Assembly: GCA_049976245.1 (NCBI GenBank)
Contig: JBMFIQ010000001.1
Location: 62,001 to 126,000, forward strand
DNA from: Microbacter sp049976245
GTDB lineage: Bacteria; Bacteroidota; Bacteroidia; Bacteroidales; Paludibacteraceae
Direction of reading: 5' to 3'
Length of the DNA stretch: 64,000 nt
The position numbers and the translations under genes were made by a program. The notes below the pieces were generated by a model. The model saw nothing but the letters and a program-made list of their open reading frames with translations. It did no database searches and had not been told where the DNA came from. Numbering within the stretch: the first letter of the stretch is position 1; the number at the start of each line of letters is the position of its first letter. Positions 8,810-18,471 of this stretch are shown one piece after another.

Positions 8810-9019
8810 CAAAGTTTTTGGAAAACAAGCAATGAGTTTTCAATGAGTATAAAAAGAAGCTAAATCAAACTGTCGAAATGATTTGAAATCTGATTTTTCT
8901 CAATGGCAATTGATGACTAAAATAATGGAAATCAATTTTATATAGACCAAATGATGATTACAATAAAATGTTCATGCTTGTAGTCGGGTTTTTTGCCTTG
9001 AATCATAAAATGAATGAGA

Positions 9020-11200
9020 TTAAAAAGCAACCGGCTTTAACTGCTTGATCAGCTTTTTTGCGGCTATACGGTCGATTTTCCCGTTAGGAGTTAAAGGGAG
9101 TTGCGAACAGAAGTAAAATGCTTTTGGTTGTTCGTATCCGGAAAGGGAAGCACGAATTTTTTGTTGAAGCGCTTGCACGTCCAGTGCTTCTTGTTGCGAT
9201 GTCGGTTGCTCAATCAGGAGAACCATTTTCTCGCCTAAAACGACATCATAAACGGAAGTGATCACAAAGGGAAACGACAATGTTTCACGCAGCTTATGTT
9301 CCAATTGTTCCGGTTGAAATTTAAGGCCACCGCTGTTGATGATGTTGTCTTTGCGGCCTAATATTTCGAAGCGTCCGTCTTCAAGCAGCCGCGCCGTGTC
9401 ATTGGTTCTCACTTCTTGATCGGCCACCAAAGGAGCTTGAATGATCAGTGTCCCTTCATCCGACAAAGAGAGATGAACCTTTGGAAAGGGTTCGTAAAAC
9501 GGAGAAGCTTTCTTGCCGTTCAGATGTCGCATGGCAATGTGCGAAAGGGTTTCGGTCATGCCGTAGGTTAAGTAAAACGAATTTGGCATGGGTGCAAGTT
9601 CCCTTTCCAATGTTGCATCAAGAGGAGCTCCACCAATAATGCAATGGTGAATGGCTGCCAGTCGTTCTTTTTCAGTTGGATCGTGCAGCGAATGAAACAC
9701 TTGGAGTGGTATCATGGCGGCAAAATCAAACTTTATCTCCGGAATCTGTTGAAGCGGATGAGTGGACGGATCGACACGATATAAATCAAGTCCTGCTACC
9801 AATGCCCGAACAACCATCATTTTCCCGGCAATGTAATCGACCGGCAGGCAGAGCAATGCTTTGTTACCCGGATGCAGTTGCAGATATCGGCAAGTCATCA
9901 TGGCGCTTTGCATCATGCGTTCTTTTTCGACAGTCAGCAATTTTGGTGTTCCTGTAGAGCCGGAAGTTTGCACTGTCAACGTAGGAGAATCGTCCCACCA
10001 GTTTTGCAAAAAGGAGAGAAAAGTGCGTTCACTGTCAGAGATGGAGTCATTGCTCAATCGTTGGGCTGCCCATTGCAACGCCAACTCTTTGGTGAAGGGA
10101 ATGCCTTCCATCAAGAGGATTTGATGAGCGCGATTGGTTTCAAAATGAGGTTTTGTTTCTTTGGCAGCATGATGTTTCTGCTGCTTGAACCACAATTGAT
10201 CGCCTTGAATCATTAACGGTAAAGGCAAATTGTTAATAAACAATTGACCGGTGCCCAATCCTTGTGGCATGGTCACTTCAAGTGAACCGCACCATTGTGC
10301 AATGGCATTCAGTCCAATGTTCGATTCGAGAGCGGAAGTGATCCACCAACCGATCTGTTGTTGTTTTGCCAATTCAATCCATTCTGACGATCCTTGAAAG
10401 CCTCCGTGCAATGAAGGTTTCAGGATGATGTAGTTTGGTCGAATCGTCTCAAGCAGTTGTTTCTTTTCTTCCGGTACGTGGATTCCAATCAACTCCTCAT
10501 CCAACGCAATTGGGATGGGGGAGCTGTTGACCAAATTGGTCATGATTTCCCATTGTCCTGCACGGATAGGTTGTTCAATGGAATGAATGGCAAAAGGTGC
10601 CAATCGTTCTAACTTTTGCAATACGTCTTTGGGTGCAAAAGCGCCGTTGGCATCGAGACGAAGTTCAATTTCGGAAGGTGAAAAGCGTTCACGGATGTGT
10701 TTGATCAGCATGAGTTCATCGTCAAAATCAATGGCGCCGATTTTCAATTTCACACAACGAAATCCAAGCATTAATTTCTGTTCAATTTGAGTCAACATCT
10801 GCTCTTTGCTTCCCATCCAAATCAATCCGTTGATTGGAATGCCTTTTTCCCCACGGGCAAAAGGGGTGTCCCACAGCGCAAATGATCCTGTTTGCAAATG
10901 GCGTAAAGCTGTTTCCAACCCAAAAAGGATGGACGGAACCGGTCGCAATGCCTCATAATCAAGTTTCTCGTCATGAGCCAGCTGTTCACATGCCTGCGTC
11001 AGTCGCAAGAGGTAATCGGGGGAGGCATCACAACTCAAATCTGGCAAGGGAGCACATTCACCAATTCCTTTTTTGAAAGGAGATTCAGGCGTGCTGAGCA
11101 CTATAAACCACGAGGTTCGTTCATGGTAGACGCCGCGTGAAGTAACTGCCGGTTGTTTAAAGTGCAGCCGGTATGGAATGATGTCAAATGACAATGGCAT
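9020..11200 (-). CDS. menC/menE: fused o-succinylbenzoate synthase (MenC) and o-succinylbenzoate-CoA ligase (MenE)
   Basis: One open frame encodes two consecutive menaquinone enzymes. The N-terminal half (about 1-345) is an enolase-superfamily MenC: KLKIG lysine, metal ligands in LRLDANGAF, HSIEQPI and ALDEE, and the second-face lysine in ILKPSLHGG. The C-terminal half (about 375-726) is an acyl-CoA synthetase: TSGSTGTPK phosphate loop, YLTYGMTET, LGRKDNIINSGG and the catalytic lysine in PLTPNGKIDR. Both halves look intact. I chose ATG 11200 because MenC proteins begin near SFDIIPYRLHF. A TTG at 11227 overlapping the menB stop as TTGA would add nine residues. These two proteins are usually separate. 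Confidence 0.93.
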   Translation of the reverse strand: MPLSFDIIPYRLHFKQPAVTSRGVYHERTSWFIVLSTPESPFKKGIGECAPLPDLSCDASPDYLLRLTQACEQLAHDEKLDYEALRPVPSILFGLETALRHLQTGSFALWDTPFARGEKGIPINGLIWMGSKEQMLTQIEQKLMLGFRCVKLKIGAIDFDDELMLIKHIRERFSPSEIELRLDANGAFAPKDVLQKLERLAPFAIHSIEQPIRAGQWEIMTNLVNSSPIPIALDEELIGIHVPEEKKQLLETIRPNYIILKPSLHGGFQGSSEWIELAKQQQIGWWITSALESNIGLNAIAQWCGSLEVTMPQGLGTGQLFINNLPLPLMIQGDQLWFKQQKHHAAKETKPHFETNRAHQILLMEGIPFTKELALQWAAQRLSNDSISDSERTFLSFLQNWWDDSPTLTVQTSGSTGTPKLLTVEKERMMQSAMMTCRYLQLHPGNKALLCLPVDYIAGKMMVVRALVAGLDLYRVDPSTHPLQQIPEIKFDFAAMIPLQVFHSLHDPTEKERLAAIHHCIIGGAPLDATLERELAPMPNSFYLTYGMTETLSHIAMRHLNGKKASPFYEPFPKVHLSLSDEGTLIIQAPLVADQEVRTNDTARLLEDGRFEILGRKDNIINSGGLKFQPEQLEHKLRETLSFPFVITSVYDVVLGEKMVLLIEQPTSQQEALDVQALQQKIRASLSGYEQPKAFYFCSQLPLTPNGKIDRIAAKKLIKQLKPVAF

Positions 11201-11223
11201 AAAGCGGGATAACGAATTTTGTG

Positions 11224-12048
11224 TCAAGGAAATTTTGGAAATTTACTGAAGTCGGGTTTCCTTTTTTCCAGAAAAGCCTGTTTGCCTTCTTGAGCTTCCT
11301 CGGTCAGGTAATAGAGCAAAGTGGCGTTTCCGGCAAATTCCTGCAACCCGGCTTGTCCATCCAAATCGGCATTCATGGCCAGTTTTAACATCCGCATGGC
11401 CATAGGACTGTGTTGCATCATGATTTGAGCCCATTCGACTACGGTGTCTTCCAATTGATCTAAAGGGACAACTTTGTTGACCAATCCCATCTCAAGTGCT
11501 TCCTGAGCTGAATATTGTCGGCACAAAAACCATATTTCGCGGGCCTTCTTTTGTCCAACGATGCTGGCTAAATAAGACGCACCAAATCCTGCATCAAAAC
11601 TTCCGACACGAGGTCCTGTTTGTCCAAATACGGCGTTTTCGGAAGCAATGGAAAGGTCGCACACCACATGCAATACATGACCGCCGCCAATGGCATAGCC
11701 ATTTACCATGGCAATGACCGGTTTAGGCATCGAACGAATCTGTTTTTGAACTTCCAAAATGTTCAGACGAGGCACGCCGTCTTTCCCGACATAGCCGCCA
11801 ACGCCTTTGACATGTTGATCGCCACCCGAACAAAAGGCTTTGTCTCCTGCACCGGTCAAAACAATTACCTGAATGTCGGGATTTTCTTTGCAATAACGCA
11901 ACGCATCGCTCATTTCCGAAGCTGTCGTTGGCGTGAAGGCATTTCGATAACGAGGCCGATTGATGGTTATCTTCCCGATTCCTTCAAAATATTCAAAAAG
12001 AATCTCTTCATACGTTTTAATGGGAGTCCAAGTACGTTGAATTTTCAT
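11224..12048 (-). CDS. menB: 1,4-dihydroxy-2-naphthoyl-CoA synthase
   Basis: MenB is a crotonase-fold enzyme that closes the second ring of the naphthoquinone nucleus from o-succinylbenzoyl-CoA. The 274-residue protein carries the oxyanion-hole motifs FCSGGDQ and NGYAIGGGHVLH. The stretch FGQTGPRVGSFDAG contains the Gln and Gly typical of bicarbonate-dependent (type I) MenB. Its start overlaps the menD stop by four bases (ATGA), which suggests translational coupling. It is followed by the menC/menE fusion. Confidence 0.97.
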   Translation of the reverse strand: MKIQRTWTPIKTYEEILFEYFEGIGKITINRPRYRNAFTPTTASEMSDALRYCKENPDIQVIVLTGAGDKAFCSGGDQHVKGVGGYVGKDGVPRLNILEVQKQIRSMPKPVIAMVNGYAIGGGHVLHVVCDLSIASENAVFGQTGPRVGSFDAGFGASYLASIVGQKKAREIWFLCRQYSAQEALEMGLVNKVVPLDQLEDTVVEWAQIMMQHSPMAMRMLKLAMNADLDGQAGLQEFAGNATLLYYLTEEAQEGKQAFLEKRKPDFSKFPKFP

Positions 12049-13733
12049 TGTTTGTGATTTTTAAATGATTGATAAACAGAATGAAAAACAGTTCTGTTCA
12101 CTTCAGTGTCCGTAAATATTTCCAGTAGCAACGGTTTTTTGGTGTTGGAATTCCACAACAACGGCAGTTGCGACTGAAATGCCGCTTCGTTATGTGCTTC
12201 AAGGTATTCAAATCCCAACGTGGAGGCTCGTTCTTTGGCCGTTGTATTGTGTTTGTAAGCAATGGATTCGTCGATTGCAGATGATTGGCGTGGCCCTGCA
12301 ATCAAATGAAATAAATTGCCGCCTCCGTTATTCAACAACACGATGCGAAGCAGCGGTGATACATAGCGATTCCACAGCCCGTTGACGTCGTAAAAAAAGC
12401 TCAGGTCGCCAATTAATAGAAATGTTGGTTTTGAATTTTCGGAGGCAAAACCTACGGTCGTGGAAAGCGCTCCGTCGATGCCGTTGGTTCCGCGATTAAC
12501 AAAAACTTCAATGGTTGGTTTTAACGGGAACAGTTGCGCGTATCGAAGTGGCGAACTGTTGCTTATTTGCAATGCAACATGATCGGGCAGGCCAAGCATT
12601 AAGGCCGATACGGCTTTCAAGTCGGAAAATGGCAGTGACGTTACCATGTCTTGAAGTCTTTTTTTTGTTATTTTGGCCGATTGATTCCAAAGTTCAAAAA
12701 AAGGATGCTCATCTTCCGCTGTCACCGTGTCGATCCAATGTTCAAAAAATTGATCCGGTTCCATGGGGATCACATGCGTCAAGTGTTGATAAGTGTCGAT
12801 CACTTGCCCGTTGGGACGAATATCCCAAAGATGAGCAGGCGGATTTTGACGCAAAAACTGTTTGATGCGTTTTGATGTCAGATGGCCTCCTGCAGAGATG
12901 ACCAATTCGGGAACAAAGGCTTTCAACTCTTCGTCCGACAGTGTCGATAAAACGGCATCGAATGAACCATTGGCTTGTGGAATGGTGATATTTGACAGAT
13001 GTTCCGTGAGGATGACAACATCGGTTTTTTTTGCTAATTGCGACAAAGCTCGATTTAGCCGTTCATTGGGCTCCATCTGCCCGATTACTATCATTCTTTT
13101 TCTCGATGAATGCCAATTGGCTACCGGTTTGACGAGATCCGGCGCAGGTTTTGTTTGTTCCATCCGAATGATGCGAACCTTAGGCAGTTGTTTTTCAGTG
13201 AATTGATACAGCGGTTCGGACAATGGGATGTTGATGTGAACAGGTCCTAATCCGTTTTGTGTCAAGGCAATGATGGCTTCGTTAATTAATCGGTTGCAAT
13301 ACCATTGCTCTTCCGAGGTGGTGATTTCGGGTAATTGAACGCTTTTTTTGACCATGGATCCAAAAACGCCCGGTTGAGGCAAGGTTTGTCCGTCAGCCTG
13401 ACCAATCCAGGCAGCTGGTCGATCGGCTGAAATGATCAACAAAGGAATTCCCTGGTAAAATGCTTCCGCCACTGCCGGTCCGTAGTTCAAAAGCGCTGTC
13501 CCCGAAGTACAACACAAAGCCACCGGCTTGCGTGTGCGTTGTGCGATGCCCAGCGCAAAAAACGCGGCGCTTCGTTCGTCAACAATGGTGTTGCACGTAA
13601 AGTCGGGATGCTCCATGAAGGTGTGAATCAATGGCGCATTTCGGGAACCCGGAGATAAAACCACCCGATGAATGCCAAAAGCATCCATCAAAGCCACCAG
13701 TTCCAATATGTTTTTTTTATCGGAATATGCCAT
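12045..13733 (-). CDS. menD: SEPHCHC synthase
   Basis: MenD is the thiamine diphosphate enzyme that adds 2-oxoglutarate to isochorismate, the first committed step toward menaquinone. The 562-residue protein has VLSPGSRNAPL at the N terminus, VDERSAAFFALG with the catalytic glutamate, and the cofactor-binding block GDLSFFYDVNGLWN near residue 435. Length is normal. It starts 13 bp after the menF stop and overlaps menB by four bases. Confidence 0.97.
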   Translation of the reverse strand: MAYSDKKNILELVALMDAFGIHRVVLSPGSRNAPLIHTFMEHPDFTCNTIVDERSAAFFALGIAQRTRKPVALCCTSGTALLNYGPAVAEAFYQGIPLLIISADRPAAWIGQADGQTLPQPGVFGSMVKKSVQLPEITTSEEQWYCNRLINEAIIALTQNGLGPVHINIPLSEPLYQFTEKQLPKVRIIRMEQTKPAPDLVKPVANWHSSRKRMIVIGQMEPNERLNRALSQLAKKTDVVILTEHLSNITIPQANGSFDAVLSTLSDEELKAFVPELVISAGGHLTSKRIKQFLRQNPPAHLWDIRPNGQVIDTYQHLTHVIPMEPDQFFEHWIDTVTAEDEHPFFELWNQSAKITKKRLQDMVTSLPFSDLKAVSALMLGLPDHVALQISNSSPLRYAQLFPLKPTIEVFVNRGTNGIDGALSTTVGFASENSKPTFLLIGDLSFFYDVNGLWNRYVSPLLRIVLLNNGGGNLFHLIAGPRQSSAIDESIAYKHNTTAKERASTLGFEYLEAHNEAAFQSQLPLLWNSNTKKPLLLEIFTDTEVNRTVFHSVYQSFKNHKQ

Positions 13734-13746
13734 AAATATTATCTAA

Positions 13747-14877
13747 TCAAGTTTTTTCGGCATGAAGAAGTGTCAGCATGGTTTGCAATTTTGTTTCGGT
13801 TTCTTTCCATTCGGTCAGCAGTCGTGAGCTGTTCAACAATCCTCCCCCGGCATACAATCGAATTTGATTCGAATTCCATTCCATACAACGCAAATTTACG
13901 TATAAATTGGTTTGATCTTTCACTGAAATTTTGCCGACAAATCCGCTGTAATAAGTTCGATCATATCCTTCGTGGTCAAGAATAAAGCGAAAAGCTTTCT
14001 CTTTTGGAAAACCGCAGACAGCGGGTGTTGGATGAAGTTTTTTCAGCAAATCGCCCAATTGAGCCTTACCGTAAAAACTGAAAACAAATGGAGTTTTCAA
14101 GTGAATCATATTTCCGGCTTTGATGCTTTGCGTGGTGCTTTGTCTCCAATCAATGTTCATTTCGGTGAAAAGTTCTTTTAAATAGGTAACGACCCACTGT
14201 TGTTCCTGTTTGTTTTTGGCATCCCATCGAATGGCTTTCCCGTCGGAGGCAATTGGCTTGGTGCCTGCCAAAGCTACCGTTTGAAAATGAGGTGACATGC
14301 CGCTCAACAACATTTCTGGCGTGCTTCCGATCCAAAGACCCGTAAAGGGAGTGTAAAACAGATAAACAAATGCGTCGGGGTAACGTCGGCATGCTTTTAG
14401 AAATGTTGCACCGGGTTTGATCTCTTCATTGCGCTCTTCCACGTGGCAGCGTGACAATACCAATTTGTTCGCTTCTCCTTGAGTCAATGCTTGCAGAAAT
14501 TGAGTAAAAGCATATTCGTAGGCTTTTTTCTCTGAAATCAAAAGATGAAGAGGTGGTTTTTCTGCAGGCTTTGACCGAAGTGAAAGCCATTGCTCTGCAG
14601 CCTCTGATTGTAAAAAATCATCCATTGCACGCATCCCTGTCACCATTATTTCAGGATGTAAAAGCACTACCGGATGTGCGGCATCGCAATGAAAAGGGGC
14701 CATCACAAATCCTTCTTTGTCGTTCAGCAACGAATAATCCTCGAGTAGTTCTGTTTGATTGGTCAGAGACAAGAGCAGCGATGGTTCACTTTCGCCGGGC
14801 AATCGATACAAAACCAGCCCAAGTTCTTTTCCGATCAACTGATCAATGATGTCAATATGGTTTATGTTGGTAATCAA
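13747..14877 (-). CDS. menF: isochorismate synthase
   Basis: A chorismate-binding family enzyme that converts chorismate to isochorismate. The 376-residue protein shows the family motifs LVLSRCHVEER, GTKPIA, HPTPAVCGFPKEKA and a C-terminal YAGGGLL...EWKETETK block with metal-binding glutamates. No in-frame ATG occurs before about residue 59, which lies inside the conserved region. The start is therefore probably the TTG at 14877, which overlaps the thioesterase stop as TTGA. It is the second gene of the menaquinone operon and lies immediately upstream of menD. Confidence 0.92.
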   Translation of the reverse strand: MITNINHIDIIDQLIGKELGLVLYRLPGESEPSLLLSLTNQTELLEDYSLLNDKEGFVMAPFHCDAAHPVVLLHPEIMVTGMRAMDDFLQSEAAEQWLSLRSKPAEKPPLHLLISEKKAYEYAFTQFLQALTQGEANKLVLSRCHVEERNEEIKPGATFLKACRRYPDAFVYLFYTPFTGLWIGSTPEMLLSGMSPHFQTVALAGTKPIASDGKAIRWDAKNKQEQQWVVTYLKELFTEMNIDWRQSTTQSIKAGNMIHLKTPFVFSFYGKAQLGDLLKKLHPTPAVCGFPKEKAFRFILDHEGYDRTYYSGFVGKISVKDQTNLYVNLRCMEWNSNQIRLYAGGGLLNSSRLLTEWKETETKLQTMLTLLHAEKT

Positions 14878-15293
14878 AGGATGGGCTGTTTTACAATCAG
14901 GTTCGTGACGCGGATGGTCGAAACTAATTTTTGTTCATCCGATAAAATATCGACATTCCAAACATGGCTTTTTCGTCCATGGTGAATCAATGATGCAACA
15001 GCATGGACTTTTCCGTTTCGTACGGACGAAACATGATTGGCGCTGATTTGCATGCCCAAAGCCGTTTCGTCCGATTCGCAAATCCATTGCGATCCAAATC
15101 CGGCAACGGTTTCGGCCAAGGCAATGGAAGCTCCTCCGTGCAAAATGCCAATCGGCTGAATGGTGCGCGCATCCACCGGCATAACGGCTTCTACTTTATT
15201 GTCTGAGACAAAAGTAAATTCAATGCCTAATTGATCCAACAAGGATCCTCGACACATTTCATTGATTTCGTTGAGGCTGATATTGTGATCCAT
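14874..15293 (-). CDS. hotdog-fold thioesterase, probable DHNA-CoA hydrolase (MenI-like)
   Basis: The 139-residue protein belongs to the PaaI/YdiI hotdog thioesterases. The motif ILHGGASIALAETVAG holds the conserved HGG and the catalytic acidic residue on the central helix. In the menaquinone pathway such enzymes release 1,4-dihydroxy-2-naphthoate from its CoA ester. Its place as first gene of this operon, with a TTGA overlap into menF, makes that role likely. Activity on other CoA esters is possible; family members are promiscuous in vitro. Confidence 0.85.
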   Translation of the reverse strand: MDHNISLNEINEMCRGSLLDQLGIEFTFVSDNKVEAVMPVDARTIQPIGILHGGASIALAETVAGFGSQWICESDETALGMQISANHVSSVRNGKVHAVASLIHHGRKSHVWNVDILSDEQKLVSTIRVTNLIVKQPIL

Positions 15294-15327
15294 ATCTTGT
15301 TTTTGCGCTTTTTTGTTAATAAGGATG

Positions 15328-15335
15328 CAAAGTTA
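15328..15335 (-). promoter_or_regulatory. -7 box TAACTTTG for the menaquinone operon
   Basis: Exact TAnnTTTG match on the minus strand, 34 bases before the thioesterase ATG. No well-spaced -33 TTTG is visible. Confidence 0.5.
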
Positions 15336-15783
15336 AGCATAGATCGGTCAAATTGACTGATGTGAACCGTCAAAAAATCCAATTCAAATGGAAAGCGTGG
15401 CATTTGACCTTTGGAAACAATCGAAATCCGTAAAATGTATTAGTCGTTTTGAAATGCTGCTTGGCTTCTTAGAAAAGTACCTCGACAAATTTTTCCTTCA
15501 CACGGCTTGCGTAAATGAATGATTTCAACCGAGCTCTTTGCTTTCAGAAAATGCACAACGGTATTATTCTTGCAAGAGTTTGCAAAGCGACGATTTTTAG
15601 AAAAATGGATGAATATTCCATTCATCAAGATGGATGTTTTTGATTGTTATAAGCATCTAAAATATTAAAATACAAATGAATAACATCTTTGTCATTGATC
15701 AGAGAGATGAATGCGAAAACCTAAAAATTAGTTCATTTTCCATTACTAATTCTAATAAAAAAACAAAAAGGATGTTGATGCTT

Positions 15784-15791
15784 TATCTTTG
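15784..15791 (+). promoter_or_regulatory. -7 box TATCTTTG upstream of enolase
   Basis: Exact TAnnTTTG match, 186 bases before the enolase ATG. If used, it gives a leader of about 180 nt. The -33 side is weak. Confidence 0.4.
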
Positions 15792-15977
15792 TATGACAAA
15801 ATCAATGCGTCAGGGACTCTGTGAAGGATTCATGAGCACATTGATGAAGGCACTTAAATAAATCAACTTTAGATTAAATATTGATTGGTAAGTCAAGCCA
15901 AAATGTATGATAAGAAAGCATGTTGCTAAGCGCAACATACACCTATTAATATAACAACCCATTAAAAAACTGTCTTT

Positions 15978-17258
15978 ATGAAAATTCAAAAAGTAAAAGC
16001 AATTGAGATTCTCGATTCGAGAGGCAATCCCACAGTGGAAGTTGAAATAGTGTTGGAAGACGGCAGCCGTGCAAGAGCCATGGTGCCAAGCGGAGCTTCC
16101 ACCGGCGAACGGGAAGCCTTTGAATTGCGCGACGGCGATAAAAAACGTTATGACGGCAAAGGTGTTTTGAAAGCAGTGGAAAACGTGAACAAAACCATTG
16201 CCGAAGAACTTGAAGGCAAATGCATTCAAAATCAGCGTCAATTGGACTACATGATGATTGATCTGGATGGCACGCCCAATAAATCGAAATTGGGAGCCAA
16301 TGCCATTTTGGGTGTTTCAATGGCTTACGCCAGAGCCAAGGCTACCTCTGAAAAAATTCCCTTGTATCAATATTTAGGCGGAATCAATTCATTCGTTCTG
16401 CCGGTTCCCTGCATGAACATCATCAACGGCGGAAAACATGCCGATAACAATGTGGACTTTCAGGAGTTTATGATTGCTCCACACCATGCTTCCTCTTTTA
16501 AAGAATCCATTCGCATGGGGGTTGAAGTATTCCATTCATTAAAATCCGTTTTGAAAAATAAAGGATACAGTACCGGTGTGGGCGACGAAGGTGGTTTTGC
16601 ACCCAACCTCAAATCGAACGAAGAAGCCGTTGATGTGATTCTTGAAGCCATTACGAAAGCCGGCTATAAACCCGGTAACGATGTCAGTTTGTGCCTTGAC
16701 CCTGCTTCAAGTGAAATGTGGGAAGACGGGAAATACAAAATGTTCAAAAGTTCGGGCAAATTGCTGTCGAGCGATGAAATGATTCAACTTTGGGAAAGCT
16801 GGGTAAACCAATACCCCATTATTTTGTTGGAAGACGGCTTGGCTGAAAATGACTGGGAAGGTTGGGCTAATTTGACTAAAGTGTTGGGCAATAAGATTGA
16901 ATTGGTGGGTGATGACATTTTCTGCACCAACAAAGCCATTTTGGGAAAAGGCATCGAGCAGAAAGTAGCCAACTCCATTTTGATCAAGTTGAATCAAATC
17001 GGGACAGTTTCCGAAACGCTCGAAACCATTGAATTGGCCTATCGTAACGGATACAATTGTTTTGTTTCGCACCGAAGCGGCGAAACGGTGGACAGCTTTA
17101 TTGCCGATCTGACTGTTGCCGTCAATGCCGGTCATCTAAAAACGGGAAGCGGCTGTCGCGGCGAACGCATCGAAAAGTTCAATCAATTGATGCGTATCGA
17201 ACAGGAATTGGGCAGCATGGCTCATTTTGCCGGCATGAAAACGTTCAAAAACGCATAA
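15978..17258 (+). CDS. eno: enolase
   Basis: Enolase interconverts 2-phosphoglycerate and phosphoenolpyruvate in glycolysis. The 426-residue protein shows SGASTGEREAFELRDGD at the N terminus, the catalytic GDEGGFAPN, metal ligands in LCLDPASSEM and LLEDGLAENDW, the catalytic lysine in ILIKLNQIGT, and SHRSGETVD. Length and all active-site blocks are normal. It stands alone, with a strong terminator directly downstream. Confidence 0.98.
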   Translation: MKIQKVKAIEILDSRGNPTVEVEIVLEDGSRARAMVPSGASTGEREAFELRDGDKKRYDGKGVLKAVENVNKTIAEELEGKCIQNQRQLDYMMIDLDGTPNKSKLGANAILGVSMAYARAKATSEKIPLYQYLGGINSFVLPVPCMNIINGGKHADNNVDFQEFMIAPHHASSFKESIRMGVEVFHSLKSVLKNKGYSTGVGDEGGFAPNLKSNEEAVDVILEAITKAGYKPGNDVSLCLDPASSEMWEDGKYKMFKSSGKLLSSDEMIQLWESWVNQYPIILLEDGLAENDWEGWANLTKVLGNKIELVGDDIFCTNKAILGKGIEQKVANSILIKLNQIGTVSETLETIELAYRNGYNCFVSHRSGETVDSFIADLTVAVNAGHLKTGSGCRGERIEKFNQLMRIEQELGSMAHFAGMKTFKNA

Positions 17259-17279
17259 GTTTTTTCTTCATAATTCATG

Positions 17280-17312
17280 GAGGTTGGTTCAAAAGACTAA
17301 CCTCTTTTTTTT
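17280..17312 (+). terminator. intrinsic terminator of enolase
   Basis: GAGGTTGGT (17280-17288) pairs with ACTAACCTC (17296-17304), one G-U pair, 7-nt loop, followed by eight T. It lies 22 bp after the stop. Confidence 0.88.
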
Positions 17313-18471
17313 GCTTTAGTTTCAATGTTTGTTTTGCTGATCCGTTTTCGAAAAGTGAATCAATGCATTGACAATCCTTCTCCCCATTCAATATGGATAA
17401 GCATGGTGAACAATGGATCACTTTCTTGTGGCAGAATTGCTTTTTTTTGCCGTTATTTCTGTGTTTATCAGAATCGTTTTGTATGACAATCCGTTATTCA
17501 TGATTGGTTTTCAAATGTCAAGTCCTTGTCGACCATATGATGACTTGATGAAAAATTCGAAATGTGATTTTCTCTTCTGTGCATGTTGCTGGATTTTATC
17601 TCCTCTTGTTTTACTCCGAATCTTTCAGTTTGCTTATACCTTTTAAGTGGTTCTTTTTAACACAAAGTCACGATTGCATAGGCAGTTTCATGGTTTTGAT
17701 TGATTATGAATCTTTTTGGGGTTTACTTTTTCTCCATCCTTTCATTGCGGAGATGTCTCATAGGTTGCCACTTTACGTTCAACAATTAAAAAACGGATTT
17801 CACTGCAATGATTTGTGCTCCGAAACAAACTCATAACAAATGGATTCCGAACGATGCTCGTGATCCTTCATGACAATTTGGACAATTCTTTCAAATTGTT
17901 GATCCACTCCAATATCAAACCATTATTTAACTGTTCAATTTAACATCTCATCGTTCATCGAGAAGTCTAATTCCTCGTTGAATGACAAAGAAAACCCCTA
18001 TTGATTGGCGAAATTAACAATATGGTTTCAATGGCTGCTGTAAAGCATTTTGGCCTTTTTTATCATTCATATAATTTTAAATAACATAATATCAATATAC
18101 TACATTCTAAAAACTTGACAAAACTGAAAAGAGACAATAGAAAAATTGCATAAAAATATTTACATAAAAAAATAGTTATTTACACATAAAAGATGTTATC
18201 ACATAATTAATATATATTATGTTAATCTATTCCGAATAAGCGAAAGCAAGATGAATGTGGTTTTAAATCAAAAGAGACAAAAAAGCCGACGGCGTCTGTT
18301 TATTTAAGTATTATTATACATAAAGACCTACATTTTGAGATTAAATTAGAAATAAAATTTTCAATCTGAAAGGAAAGATTTGGATAATAAAAAAATCATC
18401 TTTATCTTTGCCCCGTTTAATCTGAAAAAACAGAGATGAAGGAAAGTGAAATTTAATTAAATGTCAAATTT
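17313..18471. other. long A/T-rich intergenic region before susC
   Basis: About 1.16 kb without a convincing gene; open frames at 17413-17646 and 17564-17836 show no family features. An imperfect hairpin (ACAATTTG at 17873 with CAAATTGT at 17892) has no T-run. From 18060 to 18240 the DNA is extremely A/T rich. The susC promoter lies at 18379-18410. Confidence 0.6.
18379..18410 (+). promoter_or_regulatory. near-consensus Bacteroidetes promoter for susC/susD
   Basis: TTTG at 18379-18382, a 20-base spacer, then TATCTTTG at 18403-18410. This matches the Bacteroidetes housekeeping promoter (TTTG, about 20 bases, TAnnTTTG). It lies 61 bases before the susC ATG, so no ECF sigma factor is needed to explain expression. 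Confidence 0.75.

Larger units (their letters stand above)
15294..15977. other. divergent intergenic region before enolase, 684 bp
   Basis: This region separates the menaquinone operon (minus) from enolase (plus). It contains one -7 box for each direction. Small open frames at 15440-15628 and 15676-15861 have no protein-like features. I see no RNA gene. Confidence 0.6.

Noticed and set aside
17413..17836. Two overlapping plus-strand frames after enolase
   Set aside because: Hydrophobic, Cys/Phe-rich translations typical of A/T-rich non-coding DNA; no promoter or start region.
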